A DNA stretch of 64,000 bases from Actinoallomurus sp963850195 (GTDB lineage: Bacteria > Actinomycetota > Actinomycetes > Streptosporangiales > Streptosporangiaceae). How positions within the stretch are numbered: the first letter of the stretch is position 1; each line of letters begins with the position of its first letter. The stretch spans positions 248,001-312,000 of the forward strand of contig CAWKKD010000010.1 in NCBI GenBank assembly GCA_963850195.1, given 5' to 3'. Shown here piece by piece: positions 24,689 to 34,055 of this stretch. The notes below the pieces were generated by a model. It was not told the origin of the DNA. It saw nothing but the letters and a program-made list of their open reading frames with translations, and searched no databases. The position numbers and the translations under genes are program-made.

Positions 24689-24704
24689 GTTTCAATGGTG
24701 TTTG
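24689..24704 (-). promoter_or_regulatory. Weak GlnR-like box between narK and the nitrate reductase gene
   Basis: Read on the - strand: CAAAC-ACCATT-GAAAC, i.e. two 5-mers with a 6-nt spacer as in GlnR half-sites (GTnAC-n6-GAAAC). Only the GAAAC half is a good match. GlnR control of nitrate assimilation is established in actinomycetes, so the position is right, but the sequence evidence is thin. The rest of 24643-24884 shows no gene. Confidence 0.3.
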
Positions 24705-24884
24705 TGGCGTTATGCGAAATTGATAACTTTCCTACACTCGCCGCACACCGGGCTGTGAGGCGTGACCGAAGCCGTCGTGACCAGCGCGAACGCACAGCGG
24801 GCGCACCTCTGGAGTGAGCGGCTCGTAGCGGCCCGGTAACGCGGGCGATCTGGCGCTGAAACGCCACGTCCGTACGGTCAAGCC

Positions 24885-26948
24885 ATGCCACCGACCCCGA
24901 CACACTGCCCGTACTGCGCGCTGCAGTGCGGCATGTTCGTCGACGGAATGACCATCACGCCGCGCGAGGACGTACCGGCCAACCCGGGTGGAGCGCTCTG
25001 CCAGAAGGGGTGGACCGCCGGCGAGCTGCCGGGCGCGCCGGACCGGCTGACCGTCCCGCTGATGCGACCGCGCCGCGGCGCGCCCCTCGAAGAGGTCTCG
25101 TGGGACGCCGCGCTGGACCGGATCGCCGCGGAGGTGCGCCGGATACAGGCCGCGTACGGGCGCGACGCCGTCGCGGTGTTCGGCGGCGGCGGGCTCACCA
25201 ATGAGAAGGCCTACCAGCTCGGCAAGTTCGCGCGCGTCGCGCTCCGTACGGCCAACATCGACTACAACGGCCGGTTCTGCATGTCGTCCGCCGCCGCGGC
25301 GCAGAACCGCGCGTTCGGCATGGACCGTGGGCTGCCGGTACCCATCACCGACGTCGCCGGGGCCGACACGATCCTCCTGGCGGGCGGCAATGTCGCCGAG
25401 ACGATGCCGCCCTTCGTACGGCACCTGGCCGCGCAGCGGGAGCGGGGAGGGCGGCTCATCGTCGTCGACCCGAGGCGGACCGCCACCGCCCGGCGCGCGG
25501 ACCTGCACCTCCAGGTCGCCCCGGGTACGGACCTCGCCCTTGCGAACGGGCTGCTGCACCTCGCGATGACCGAGGGACTGATCGACGAGGACTACCTAGC
25601 CCGGCGAACGACCGGGTTCGAGGCGGTGCGGACCACGGTCAACGCGTACTGGCCGGAGCGGGTCGAGCGGATCACCGGCGTGCCGGTGACGCACATGCGC
25701 GAGGCCGTACGGTTCCTCGGCGAGGCGGACCGGGCGCTCGTCCTGACGGCGCGCGGCGCGGAACAGCACGCCACCGGGACCGACACGGTCACCGCCTTCG
25801 TCAACCTGGCGCTGGGCCTGGGCCTGCCCGGACGCCCCGGCTCGGGGTTCGGCTGCCTGACCGGGCAGGGCAACGGGCAGGGCGGGCGCGAGCACGGACA
25901 GAAGGCCGACCAGCTGCCCGGCTACCGCAGGATCGACGACCCGGCCGCGCGTGCGCACGTCGCGCGCGTGTGGGGGATCGACCCGGAGGAGCTGCCGGGC
26001 CCCGGCCTGTCGGCGTCGGAGCTGCTCCGCGCCCTCGGGACCCCGGGCGGGCCGCGCGCGCTCCTGGTCTTCGGCTCCAACCCGGTCGTGTCCGCGCCGG
26101 ACTCCGCGACGATCGAAAAGCGCCTCGACGCGCTGGAGTTCCTCGCCGTGGCCGACTTCGTGCCCTCGGAGACCGCCGTACGCGCCGACGTCGTGCTGCC
26201 GACCACCCAGTGGGCCGAGGAGACCGGGACCATCACGAACCTCGAGGGACGCGTCCTGCTGAGGCGCGCGGCCCGGCCGGCGCCGGGCGGCGTACGCGGC
26301 GACCTGGAGGTCATCGCAGGTCTGGCCGGGAGGCTGGGGCCGCGCGGGCGGTTCGCCGCGGAGCCGTCCGAGGTCTTCGCCGAGCTGCGGGCGGCGAGCG
26401 CGGGCGGGCTCGCCGACTACTCCGGCATCACCTACGAGCGGATCGTCGCGGAGACCGGCGTCTTCTGGCCCTGCCCGGGCGAGGACCACCCGGGTACGCC
26501 GCGTGTCTTCCTCGACCGGTTCGCCACCCCTGACGGGCGCGCCCGCCTGGTCCCCGTCGAGCACCGAGGCCCGGCGGAGGAGATCTGCGGCGACTACCCG
26601 GTGTACCTCACGACCGGGCGGGTGCTGGCGCACTACCAGAGCGGCGCGCAGACGAGGCGGGTACGCGCGCTGGTGGACGCGGCACCGGAGGCGTACGTCG
26701 AGCTGCATCCCGACCTCGCCGCGCGGATCGACGTCGACGACGGCATGGCGATCCGCGTCACGAGCCGGCGCGGGAGCGCGGTCGCCCGTGCCCGGCTCAG
26801 CACGGCGATCCGGCACGACACCGTCTTCATGCCCTTCCACTGGGCCGGGGACGCGCGGGCCAACCTGCTCACCAACCCCGTGCTCGACCCGACGTCCCGT
26901 ATGCCGGAGTTCAAGGTCTGCGCCGTACGGGTGGAGAAGGCCTCGTGA
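24885..26948 (+). CDS. nasA: Assimilatory nitrate reductase, molybdopterin catalytic subunit
   Basis: A 687-residue cytosolic Mo-bis-MGD oxidoreductase reducing nitrate to nitrite. A [4Fe-4S] site is formed by C8, C11, C15 and C39 (CPYCALQC ... CQKG). GRFCMSSAAAAQN supplies the Mo-ligand cysteine region, and GQGNGQGGREHGQKADQLPGYR is the assimilatory-type signature near residue 330. The C-terminal MGD-binding domain includes TGRVLAHYQSGAQTRR and FHW. It lacks the C-terminal [2Fe-2S] domain of some NasA proteins; the next gene supplies one. Stop and next start overlap (GTGA). Confidence 0.92.
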   Translation: MPPTPTHCPYCALQCGMFVDGMTITPREDVPANPGGALCQKGWTAGELPGAPDRLTVPLMRPRRGAPLEEVSWDAALDRIAAEVRRIQAAYGRDAVAVFGGGGLTNEKAYQLGKFARVALRTANIDYNGRFCMSSAAAAQNRAFGMDRGLPVPITDVAGADTILLAGGNVAETMPPFVRHLAAQRERGGRLIVVDPRRTATARRADLHLQVAPGTDLALANGLLHLAMTEGLIDEDYLARRTTGFEAVRTTVNAYWPERVERITGVPVTHMREAVRFLGEADRALVLTARGAEQHATGTDTVTAFVNLALGLGLPGRPGSGFGCLTGQGNGQGGREHGQKADQLPGYRRIDDPAARAHVARVWGIDPEELPGPGLSASELLRALGTPGGPRALLVFGSNPVVSAPDSATIEKRLDALEFLAVADFVPSETAVRADVVLPTTQWAEETGTITNLEGRVLLRRAARPAPGGVRGDLEVIAGLAGRLGPRGRFAAEPSEVFAELRAASAGGLADYSGITYERIVAETGVFWPCPGEDHPGTPRVFLDRFATPDGRARLVPVEHRGPAEEICGDYPVYLTTGRVLAHYQSGAQTRRVRALVDAAPEAYVELHPDLAARIDVDDGMAIRVTSRRGSAVARARLSTAIRHDTVFMPFHWAGDARANLLTNPVLDPTSRMPEFKVCAVRVEKAS

Positions 26949-28357
26949 GGGTCGTGGTCGTCGGGAACGGCATGGCGGGTTCGCGGTTCGTGTCGGAGCT
27001 GCGGAACCGCGACCGGGACGTGCGGATCACCGTCCTGGGCGCGGAGGAGTGGCAGCCCTACAACCGGATCCTGCTGTCGGACGTGCTCGCGGGGACGGCC
27101 GGACCCGGCGACATCCGCCTCACCGACCCCGGCTGGTACGCCGCCAACGACGTCGACGCGCGGCTCGGCGCCGAGGTCACCGGCCTCAACCGCAGGCGGA
27201 GAACGGTCACGGCCGGCGATGACGTCGTGCCGTACGACGTGCTGGTGCTGGCCACCGGCAGCCGGTCGGTCGTGCCCGCGTTGCCGGGGCGCGAAGCCGA
27301 GGGCGTCGTGGCGTTCCGCACCATCGACGACTGCCGGGCCATCCTGCGCCACGCCGAGGACGCGCGCGACGCGGTCGTCGTCGGCGGCGGGTTGCTCGGT
27401 CTGGAGGCCGCGCGCGGGCTGGCCGGCCGCGGCCTGCGGGTGACGGTCCTCCACCGTGGCGGGCACCTGATGGAGCGCCAGCTCGACACCGAGGCGGGCG
27501 GCGTCCTGCGGCGCGTCATCGGCGGGCTCGGTGTCCGTACGCTCGTCGGGTCCCCACCGGTCGCCCTGCGTGAGAAGGACGGGCACGTCACCGGCGTCGA
27601 GCTGGGCGACGGCACGGTCATCGGCGCCGGTCTGGTCGTGCTCGCCTGCGGCGTACGGCCCGAGACCGGCCTGGCACGTGCGGCGGGCCTGACCGTCGAC
27701 CGCGGCGTCGTCGTGGACGACCGGCTCCGCTCCGTCGACGACCCGCGCGTGCACGCGATCGGCGAGTGCGCCCAGCACCAGGGCACCGTGTACGGGCTGG
27801 TCGCCCCCGCGTGGGAGCAGGCCAGGGTGCTGGCCGACGTGCTCACGGGCGGCGGCGCGCGCTACAGGGGTTCGCGGGCGGTCACCCGGCTCAAGGCGGC
27901 CGGGATCGAGCTGGCCGCGATGGGCGAGACCGGGCTCGGCGACGACGAGGCCGAAGTGGTCCGCTTCGCCGACCCGACGCGCGGCACGTACAAGAAGCTC
28001 GTCATCAGGGACGAGCGGCTCGTCGGCGCGATCCTCGTCGGCGAGACGGGCACGGCCGGGCTGCTCACCCAGCTGTACGACCGCGTGGCCCCGGTGCCCT
28101 CGGACCGGCTGGGCCTGCTGTTCCCCCGGCTGAACGGCGCGACCCCGGCGGGGACGCCGGTGCGCATCCCCGACGCGGCGACCATCTGCGAGTGCAACCA
28201 CGTCACCAAGGGCGGCATTCGCGCCTGCTGGGAGGCGGGGGCGCGCGACCTGCCCGGCGTCGTACGGGAGACGAGGGCCACCACCGGTTGCGGCGGCTGC
28301 CGCGACACCGTCGAGGGCATCCTCGGGTGGCTCGCCGCGCAGGACGGCGCCGGCTGA
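26945..28357 (+). CDS. nasC: FAD-dependent oxidoreductase with BFD-like [2Fe-2S] domain (nitrate reductase electron donor, NasC-like)
   Basis: A 470-residue NirB-like N-terminal half standing alone. The FAD-binding VVGNGMAGSRF is at the N-terminus, the NAD(P)-binding VVVGGGLLGLEAARGLAGRG near residue 145, and IGECAQHQ near 275. A C-terminal BFD-like domain has cysteines in ICECNHVT and TTGCGGC. Coupling to the nitrate reductase gene marks it as the partner passing electrons from NAD(P)H to the Mo subunit. The symbol follows the Bacillus/Klebsiella usage; the exact electron path is inferred. Confidence 0.85.
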   Translation: MRVVVVGNGMAGSRFVSELRNRDRDVRITVLGAEEWQPYNRILLSDVLAGTAGPGDIRLTDPGWYAANDVDARLGAEVTGLNRRRRTVTAGDDVVPYDVLVLATGSRSVVPALPGREAEGVVAFRTIDDCRAILRHAEDARDAVVVGGGLLGLEAARGLAGRGLRVTVLHRGGHLMERQLDTEAGGVLRRVIGGLGVRTLVGSPPVALREKDGHVTGVELGDGTVIGAGLVVLACGVRPETGLARAAGLTVDRGVVVDDRLRSVDDPRVHAIGECAQHQGTVYGLVAPAWEQARVLADVLTGGGARYRGSRAVTRLKAAGIELAAMGETGLGDDEAEVVRFADPTRGTYKKLVIRDERLVGAILVGETGTAGLLTQLYDRVAPVPSDRLGLLFPRLNGATPAGTPVRIPDAATICECNHVTKGGIRACWEAGARDLPGVVRETRATTGCGGCRDTVEGILGWLAAQDGAG

Positions 28358-28477
28358 CCTCACCGCCGTGAGACGCGCCGGGTGAGCGACAGTTTTCCGG
28401 CCCGCAACAGGCATGACCTGGGCGTGAAACCCGCCATCGCCAGTATCGGGGTGAGTCACGTAGGGAGGTCGGTGCGA

Positions 28478-30913
28478 ATGACAGGCCGTCTTGTCGTCGC
28501 CGGGCACGGCCCGGCGGCACATCGCCTGGTGGAGGCCCTGCGCGAGCGCGACACCGAGGAGCGCTGGCAGGTCACCGTCGTGGGGGAGGAGCCGCGGCCC
28601 GCCTACGACCGGGTCGCCCTGACCTCCTACCTCACCGAGGGAGCCGACCTCGCGTACCGGGCGCACGACGAGGGCGTGACCGTGCGTACGGGGGAGCGTG
28701 TGGCGGCGGTCGACCGCGCCGCACGTACGGTCACGACCGCGAAGGGCCACACCCTCGGGTACGACGCGCTCGTGCTGGCCACCGGCTCGGCGCCGTTCGT
28801 GCCGCCGGTGCCAGGCGCCGGGTCGGCGTTCGTCTACCGGACCATCGACGACCTGGAGGCCCTGCGCGCCCGCGCGGCGAGCGGCGGAACCGGTGTCGTC
28901 GTCGGCGGCGGGCTGCTCGGCCTCGAGGCGGCGCGCGCCCTCCAGGGCCTCGGCCTGCGTACGCACGTCGTCGAGGCCGCGCCGTGGCTGATGCCCCGGC
29001 AGCTCGACGAGGGTGGCGGCGCGATGCTGCGCCGCCACATCGAGGCGCTCGGCCTGGTCGTGCACACCGGGGCCGGGCTGGAGCGCGTCGAACCCGGCGC
29101 GGTACGCCTCGCCGGGGGCGCCGTCATCGAAGCGGACCTCGTCGTCCTCTCGGCCGGCATCCGGCCGCGTGACGAACTGGCGCGCGAGGCCGGGCTGCCG
29201 GTCGGCGAGCGCGGAGGGGTCGTCGTCGACGGCACGTGCCGTACGCCGGACCCGCGGGTGCACGCGATCGGCGAGTGCGCCCTGGTGGACGGCCGGGTCT
29301 ACGGCCTGGCCGGACCGTGCTTCTCGATGGCCGAGGTGGTCGCGGACCGGCTCCTGGGTGGTGACGCGTGCTTCGCCGGAGCCGACACGTCCACGAAGCT
29401 CAAGCTCATGGGCGTCGACGTCGCGAGCTTCGGCGAACCCGACGCCGCGGACGCGCTGGACGTCACCTACACCGACCCGGTCGCCGGAATCTACAAGCGG
29501 CTCGCCGTCAGCGACGACGCGCGGACCCTGCTGGGCGGCGTACTCGTCGGTGACGCCTCCTCCTACGCCGGCCTGCGGGCGCGTACGGGGACGCGGCTGC
29601 CCGGCACGCCGGAGGAGCTGCTGTTCGGCGGCACTGACATCGGCCCGCTGACCGAGGCGACGGTCATCTGCAGCTGCAACAACGTCGGCGCGGGCGCGAT
29701 CCGCTCGGCGATCGCCTCCGAGGGGCTCACGGACGTGCCCGCCGTCAAGGCGTGCACCGGGGCCGGGACCGGCTGCGGAAGCTGCGTGCCGCTCGTGAAG
29801 CGGATCCTCGACGCGGAGCTCACCACGGCGGGGATCGAGGTGAGCACGGCGCTGTGCGAGCACTTCGACCACAGCCGCGCGGAGCTGTTCGACATCGTGC
29901 GGGTACGGGGGATCACGACGTTCGGCCGGCTGATCGCCGAGCACGGGCGGGGCCGCGGCTGCGACATCTGCAAGCCCGCGGTCGCCTCGATCCTGGCCGG
30001 CGCCGGGAACGGCCACATCCTCGACGGCGAGCAGGGCGGCCTGCAGGACACCAACGACCGCTTCCTGGCGAACCTGCAGAAGAACGGCACGTACTCGGTC
30101 GTGCCGCGGATCCCCGGCGGCGAGATCACCCCGGAGAAGCTGATCGTCATCGGCGAGGTCGCCCGCGCGTTCGGGCTCTACACCAAGATCACCGGGGCGC
30201 AGCGGATCGACCTGTTCGGGGCGCGCGTCGAGCAGCTCCCGCACATCTGGAAGCGGCTGACCGACGCGGGCTTCGAGTCCGGGCACGCGTACGGCAAGGC
30301 CCTGCGCACGGTGAAGTCGTGCGTCGGCTCCACATGGTGCCGATACGGCGTGCAGGACTCCGTCGCGCTGGCCATCGCCCTCGAGTTGCGCTACCGGGGC
30401 CTGCGGGCACCGCACAAGATCAAGTCGGCGGTGTCCGGGTGCGCGCGAGAGTGCGCGGAGGCGCAGAGTAAGGACTTCGGGATCATCGCCACCGAGCAGG
30501 GCTGGAACCTGTACCTCGCGGGGAACGGCGGGATGCGACCCCGGCACGCGGACCTCTTCGCGACCGATCTCGACGAGCCGACCCTCGTCCGTTACATCGA
30601 CCGGTACCTGATGTTCTACATCCGCACCGCCGACCGGTTGCAGCGCACGGCGTCGTGGCTGGAGAACCTCGACGGCGGCCTGGACTACCTGCGCGAGGTC
30701 ATCGTGGACGACCGGCTCGGCATCTGCGCCGAGCTGGACGCGGCCATGGCCCGGCACGTCGATGACTACACCGACGAGTGGCGGGCGACCCTTGAGGACC
30801 CGGACAAGCTGCGGCGTTTCGCGTCGTTCATCAATGCCCCCGAGACGCCCGATCCGAGCATCGCCTTCGCGTCCGAACGCGACCAGATCAAGCCCGTGGT
30901 GGTGGCCCCGTGA
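28478..30913 (+). CDS. nirB: Nitrite reductase [NAD(P)H] large subunit
   Basis: An 811-residue siroheme enzyme reducing nitrite to ammonium in the cytosol. In order: the FAD/NAD(P)H reductase module (GTGVVVGGGLLGLEAARAL), two BFD-like [2Fe-2S] regions (VICSCNNVGAG ... GTGCGSC; GRGCDICKP), then the ferredoxin-like and siroheme/[4Fe-4S] domains with KSCVGSTWCRYGVQDS and VSGCARECAEAQ providing the cluster cysteines. ATG 28478 follows AGGGAGGT; upstream in-frame codons lack a ribosome site. The 120-bp gap before it may hold its own promoter. It overlaps nirD by 4 bp. Confidence 0.93.
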   Translation: MTGRLVVAGHGPAAHRLVEALRERDTEERWQVTVVGEEPRPAYDRVALTSYLTEGADLAYRAHDEGVTVRTGERVAAVDRAARTVTTAKGHTLGYDALVLATGSAPFVPPVPGAGSAFVYRTIDDLEALRARAASGGTGVVVGGGLLGLEAARALQGLGLRTHVVEAAPWLMPRQLDEGGGAMLRRHIEALGLVVHTGAGLERVEPGAVRLAGGAVIEADLVVLSAGIRPRDELAREAGLPVGERGGVVVDGTCRTPDPRVHAIGECALVDGRVYGLAGPCFSMAEVVADRLLGGDACFAGADTSTKLKLMGVDVASFGEPDAADALDVTYTDPVAGIYKRLAVSDDARTLLGGVLVGDASSYAGLRARTGTRLPGTPEELLFGGTDIGPLTEATVICSCNNVGAGAIRSAIASEGLTDVPAVKACTGAGTGCGSCVPLVKRILDAELTTAGIEVSTALCEHFDHSRAELFDIVRVRGITTFGRLIAEHGRGRGCDICKPAVASILAGAGNGHILDGEQGGLQDTNDRFLANLQKNGTYSVVPRIPGGEITPEKLIVIGEVARAFGLYTKITGAQRIDLFGARVEQLPHIWKRLTDAGFESGHAYGKALRTVKSCVGSTWCRYGVQDSVALAIALELRYRGLRAPHKIKSAVSGCARECAEAQSKDFGIIATEQGWNLYLAGNGGMRPRHADLFATDLDEPTLVRYIDRYLMFYIRTADRLQRTASWLENLDGGLDYLREVIVDDRLGICAELDAAMARHVDDYTDEWRATLEDPDKLRRFASFINAPETPDPSIAFASERDQIKPVVVAP

Positions 30914-31236
30914 CCCGCTGGACCTGGATCTGCGACCGCGACGACCTGCTCACTGACCGCGGCGAGTGCGCCCTCGTCGGCGGGCGCCAGATCGCCGTCT
31001 TCCGTACCGGCGACGGGCGGCTCTACGCGCTGTCCAACCGTGACCCGTACAGCGGTGCGTACGTCCTCGCTCGCGGGATCGTCGGCTCGCGCGGCTCGCT
31101 GCCCACCGTGGCCTCGCCGATGTACAAGCAGGTCTTCGACCTGACCACCGGCCGCTGCCTGGACGACCCCGCGGTCGCGGTGCCGACGTTCGGCATCCGC
31201 CTGCGCGGTGAACGGGTGGAGGTGGCCGGGCCGTGA
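30910..31236 (+). CDS. nirD: Nitrite reductase small subunit
   Basis: A 108-residue Rieske-like-fold protein without cluster ligands, as expected for NirD: WICDRDDL at the start, GGRQIAVFRTGDGRLYALSNRDPYSGA, then SPMYKQVFDLTTGRCLDDP. The GTG start overlaps the nirB stop and its own stop overlaps the next GTG, so nirB-nirD-hemD-like is a tight operon. It stabilises or assists the siroheme subunit; it has no separate catalytic activity. Confidence 0.92.
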   Translation: MTRWTWICDRDDLLTDRGECALVGGRQIAVFRTGDGRLYALSNRDPYSGAYVLARGIVGSRGSLPTVASPMYKQVFDLTTGRCLDDPAVAVPTFGIRLRGERVEVAGP

Positions 31237-32378
31237 AGGAGGAGCCCCTCGCCGGGTACACCGTCGGGGTCACCGCGGCACGCCGCCACGAGGAACTGTC
31301 CGCGCTCCTCGAACGCCGCGGCGCCCGCGTTCTGTACGCCCCCGCGATCCGGCTGGTGCCGCTCAGCGACGACGTCGAGCTGCTGTCCGCGACACGGGAG
31401 CTGCTCGCCGGGCCGGTCGACGACGTCGTCGTCACGACCGGGATCGGCTTCCGTACCTGGCTGGAGACGGCCGACGGCTGGGGTCTGCGCGACGACCTGA
31501 TCGGGCGGCTGAGCGCCGCGCGGATCCTGACGCGTGGCCCGAAGGCGCGCGGAGCCGTACGCGCCGCCGGGATGGCCGAGGCGTGGTCGCCGGAGTCGGA
31601 GAGCTGCGACGAGGTCCTTCGCCACCTCCTTCGCGAGGACCTCACCGGCCGCCGGATCGCCGTACAGCTCTACGGCGAGCCGACACCGGGGCTCACCGGA
31701 GGCCTCCGCCGCGCGGGCGCCGAGGTGGTGGAGGTCCCGGTGTACCGGTGGGCACGAGCCGAGGACGCGACGCCCCTGCGCCGCCTCGTCGGCCAGGCGG
31801 TGGCCGGGACCGTGGACGCGATCACGTTCACGAGCGCGCCCGCCGTCCTCGCGACGCTGGCCGTCGCCGCCGAGGACGACGTCGAGCAGCCGCTGCTGCG
31901 TGCGCTGCGCGGCCAGGTCGTCGCCGCGTGCGTCGGGCCGGTCACCGCGGCACCCCTCGACCGGCGCGGCGTCCCGACGATCCGCCCCGAACGCTCCCGG
32001 CTCGGCGCCCTCGTACGTACGCTCGCCGCCGACCTACCGGACCGCCGGTGGATCGCGGTCCAGGGCCACCGGCTGGAGCTTCGCGGGCACGCCGTGGTCC
32101 TCGACGGCCGCCTGCTGCCGGTCGCCCGCGCGCCGATGGCGATCCTGCGGGCCCTGGCACGCCGCCCCGGGTACGTCGTCCCGCGTACCGAACTGTGCGG
32201 CGTCCTGCCCGGCCGGCCTCCCGACGAGCACGCGGTCGAGGTCGCGGTGGCCCGGCTGCGCCGCGCCCTCGGCCCGCCCGGCCTCGTCGAGACCGTCGTC
32301 AAACGCGGCTACCGGCTGGCCTGCGACCCCACCTCAGGTGAACGCTCGGCCATCGCCGGAGTGCCGCGCAGACCCTGA
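31233..32378 (+). CDS. Uroporphyrinogen-III synthase-like protein fused to an OmpR-type winged helix
   Basis: A 381-residue two-part protein. Residues 1-265 have the HemD fold pattern (YTVGVTAARRHEELSALLERRGA, then VVVTTGIGFRTWLE and DAITFTSAPAVLATL). Residues about 275-370 form a DNA-binding winged helix (ILRALARRPGYVVPRTELCGVL ... EVAVARLRRALGPPGLVETVVKRGYRL). Such fusions accompany nitrate/nitrite genes in actinobacteria. It could supply siroheme precursor to NirB, act as a regulator sensing tetrapyrroles, or both. The strict overlap with nirD argues for a role tied to nitrite reductase. Confidence 0.88.
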   Translation: MKEEPLAGYTVGVTAARRHEELSALLERRGARVLYAPAIRLVPLSDDVELLSATRELLAGPVDDVVVTTGIGFRTWLETADGWGLRDDLIGRLSAARILTRGPKARGAVRAAGMAEAWSPESESCDEVLRHLLREDLTGRRIAVQLYGEPTPGLTGGLRRAGAEVVEVPVYRWARAEDATPLRRLVGQAVAGTVDAITFTSAPAVLATLAVAAEDDVEQPLLRALRGQVVAACVGPVTAAPLDRRGVPTIRPERSRLGALVRTLAADLPDRRWIAVQGHRLELRGHAVVLDGRLLPVARAPMAILRALARRPGYVVPRTELCGVLPGRPPDEHAVEVAVARLRRALGPPGLVETVVKRGYRLACDPTSGERSAIAGVPRRP

Positions 32379-32403
32379 GCCGCGCGGCGCCTACATTCGC
32401 GTC

Positions 32404-32784
32404 ATGATCGAGCTTGAGCGTCTCGACCACCTGGTCCTCACCGTCGCCGACATCGACACCACCGTCGCCTTCTACAGCCAGGTGCTGGGAATGGAACCCG
32501 TCACCTTCGGCGCCGGCCGACGGGCCCTCGCCTTCGGCCCGCACAAGATCAACCTCCATCAGACGGGCCTGGAGATCGACCCGAAGGCCGCGCGCCCGAC
32601 CCCGGGCTCGGCCGACCTGTGCCTGGTCAGCGCCACACCGATCGACGAGGTCATCCGGCACCTGGCCGGCAGCGGCGTCTCGATCGAAGAGGGCCCGGTC
32701 GCCCGTACGGGCGCGCAGGGGCCGATCACATCGGTCTACTTTCGCGACCCCGACGGCAACCTCATCGAGATCTCGACTTATTAG
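32404..32784 (+). CDS. VOC (glyoxalase/bleomycin-resistance fold) protein
   Basis: A 126-residue vicinal-oxygen-chelate protein with two beta-alpha-beta3 modules: LDHLVLTVADIDTTVAFYSQVLGMEP at the N-terminus, and SVYFRDPDGNLIEISTY as the typical C-terminal end with the metal-ligand Glu. Potential metal ligands are H9, H52-region (KINLHQ) and E123-region. Similar proteins are virulence-protein-like or catechol-dioxygenase-like; substrate unknown. It follows the nitrate operon by 25 bp and might be read through. Confidence 0.85.
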   Translation: MIELERLDHLVLTVADIDTTVAFYSQVLGMEPVTFGAGRRALAFGPHKINLHQTGLEIDPKAARPTPGSADLCLVSATPIDEVIRHLAGSGVSIEEGPVARTGAQGPITSVYFRDPDGNLIEISTY

Positions 32785-32839
32785 GGCATGTCCGGTGGAT
32801 CGTCAGCCTGCCGCGCGGCATCCACCTGGACACCGCTCG

Positions 32840-33433
32840 CTACGAACGGGATCTGTCAGACCCGCCCGAGGGGCGTGCCGCGAGCAGGCGGCGCCGGGCG
32901 CCGGGGACGTCGCGCTGGTCGAGGACGGTGTGGCCGGGCGGGAGCAGGGCGGCCGGCTCGCCAGGGGACAGGCACCACTCGGCGGGCAGGTGCGACCGGG
33001 TCCGGCGGGCGTCCGTGGTGAAGGCCTCCCAGGCCAGCGCCCCGCCGGGGACGACGGCGCGTGAGGCGGCGGCGAACACCGCACGGTCCCAGAAGCCCGT
33101 GCACAGCACCAGTGCGTGCGGGGGCGGGCGATAGGCGGACAGGTCCGCGTGCACGAGGGTGACCAGCTTGTCCAGGCCGCGGCGCCGGGCCTCGGCCTCG
33201 AGCAGGGCGAGCGCGACGTCGGAGACGTCCACCGCCGTCACCGCGCGGCCCGCCTCCGCCGCCAGCAGCGCGCTCCCCGACGGCCCGCACGCGAGGTCGA
33301 GGACCGGACCGTCCGGTAGGGACAGCGACAGCGCGCGCCCGGCAAGCGGATGCGCGCGGAACGACGAGTCCCCGCGCTCCTCGTACTTGGCGTTCCACCT
33401 GAGCCGGTCCGGATGACCGGCGAGCTCCGGCAC
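32840..33433 (-). CDS. Class I SAM-dependent methyltransferase (small)
   Basis: A 197-residue protein with motif I VLDLACGPSGSALLAAEAG (about residues 44-62), motif II VTAVDVSDVAL and the post-I acidic region LVHADLSAYRPP. WNAKYEERGDSSFRAHPLAGRAL at the N-terminus resembles TehB/tellurite-type and thiopurine-type methyltransferases. The GTG start lies immediately after the stop of the TetR gene, so both form one leftward operon. The substrate is unknown; a detoxification role with the TetR and aldo/keto reductase is possible. Confidence 0.82.
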   Translation of the reverse strand: MPELAGHPDRLRWNAKYEERGDSSFRAHPLAGRALSLSLPDGPVLDLACGPSGSALLAAEAGRAVTAVDVSDVALALLEAEARRRGLDKLVTLVHADLSAYRPPPHALVLCTGFWDRAVFAAASRAVVPGGALAWEAFTTDARRTRSHLPAEWCLSPGEPAALLPPGHTVLDQRDVPGARRRLLAARPSGGSDRSRS

Positions 33434-34036
33434 CTATCCCGCTGCCTGAGGCGGCAGGGCCAGCCGTTGCGCGGCGCGTACGACGCAGGCGCGACGGCGG
33501 GCGTGCTCACCCGGGTCGTCGGCGTCGGCGCCGGTGAGCATCCCGGCGAGCTGGGGCACCGAGAACCACCACGCGGCCAGCGCGGTGATCAGGAACACCA
33601 GGTGCGCGGGGTCGAGGTCGTCGTCGAGTACGCCGTCGCGCTGGGCGTCCGCGATGACCTGCACCTTGTGCTGGTAGTGCTCGGTGCGGTTCGCCGCGTC
33701 GGTCACGCGGCCACCGGCCAGTCCCTCCCACTGCAGCAGGCGGGCCAGCTCGGGATGGGCGGCGTGGTAGTCGAACGTGCGCCCGGCGAACTCCCCGACG
33801 TCGCCGAGGGCGTCCGGGAGCGGCTTCACCGAGGCGGCGAGCTTCTCCAGCTCGTCGCGGAGGACCGTCTCGAACAGGGATTGCTTGTCGCCGAAGTACT
33901 TGTAGAGGCGCTCCTTGTTGATCCCGGCCCGCTCGGCGATGCGGGCCATGGTCGTGCCGTCCGGCCCGCGCTCGGCGAACTCGACCGTCGCCGCCTCCTT
34001 GAGCCGCCGCCGTGTCCCCTCGGTGTCCCACGCCAT
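33434..34036 (-). CDS. TetR family transcriptional regulator
   Basis: A 200-residue repressor with the N-terminal helix-turn-helix EFAERGPDGTTMARIAERAGINKERLYKYFGDKQSLFETV (residues about 18-57) and a helical effector domain (LLQWEGLAGG). ATG 34036 is chosen over a GTG two codons upstream because it matches the family's short N-terminus. It is divergent from the aldo/keto reductase, with two copies of its probable operator between them, so autoregulation plus control of the reductase is likely. Confidence 0.92.
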   Translation of the reverse strand: MAWDTEGTRRRLKEAATVEFAERGPDGTTMARIAERAGINKERLYKYFGDKQSLFETVLRDELEKLAASVKPLPDALGDVGEFAGRTFDYHAAHPELARLLQWEGLAGGRVTDAANRTEHYQHKVQVIADAQRDGVLDDDLDPAHLVFLITALAAWWFSVPQLAGMLTGADADDPGEHARRRACVVRAAQRLALPPQAAG

Positions 34037-34055
34037 GCCCACACCTTAGTCTTTC

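Noticed and set aside
26633..30757. Very long leftward open frame (over 1300 codons) opposite the nitrate/nitrite reductase genes
   Set aside because: It is the antisense of three well-supported genes in GC-rich DNA; its product is Arg/Pro/Ala/Gly-rich low-complexity sequence with no recognisable domain.
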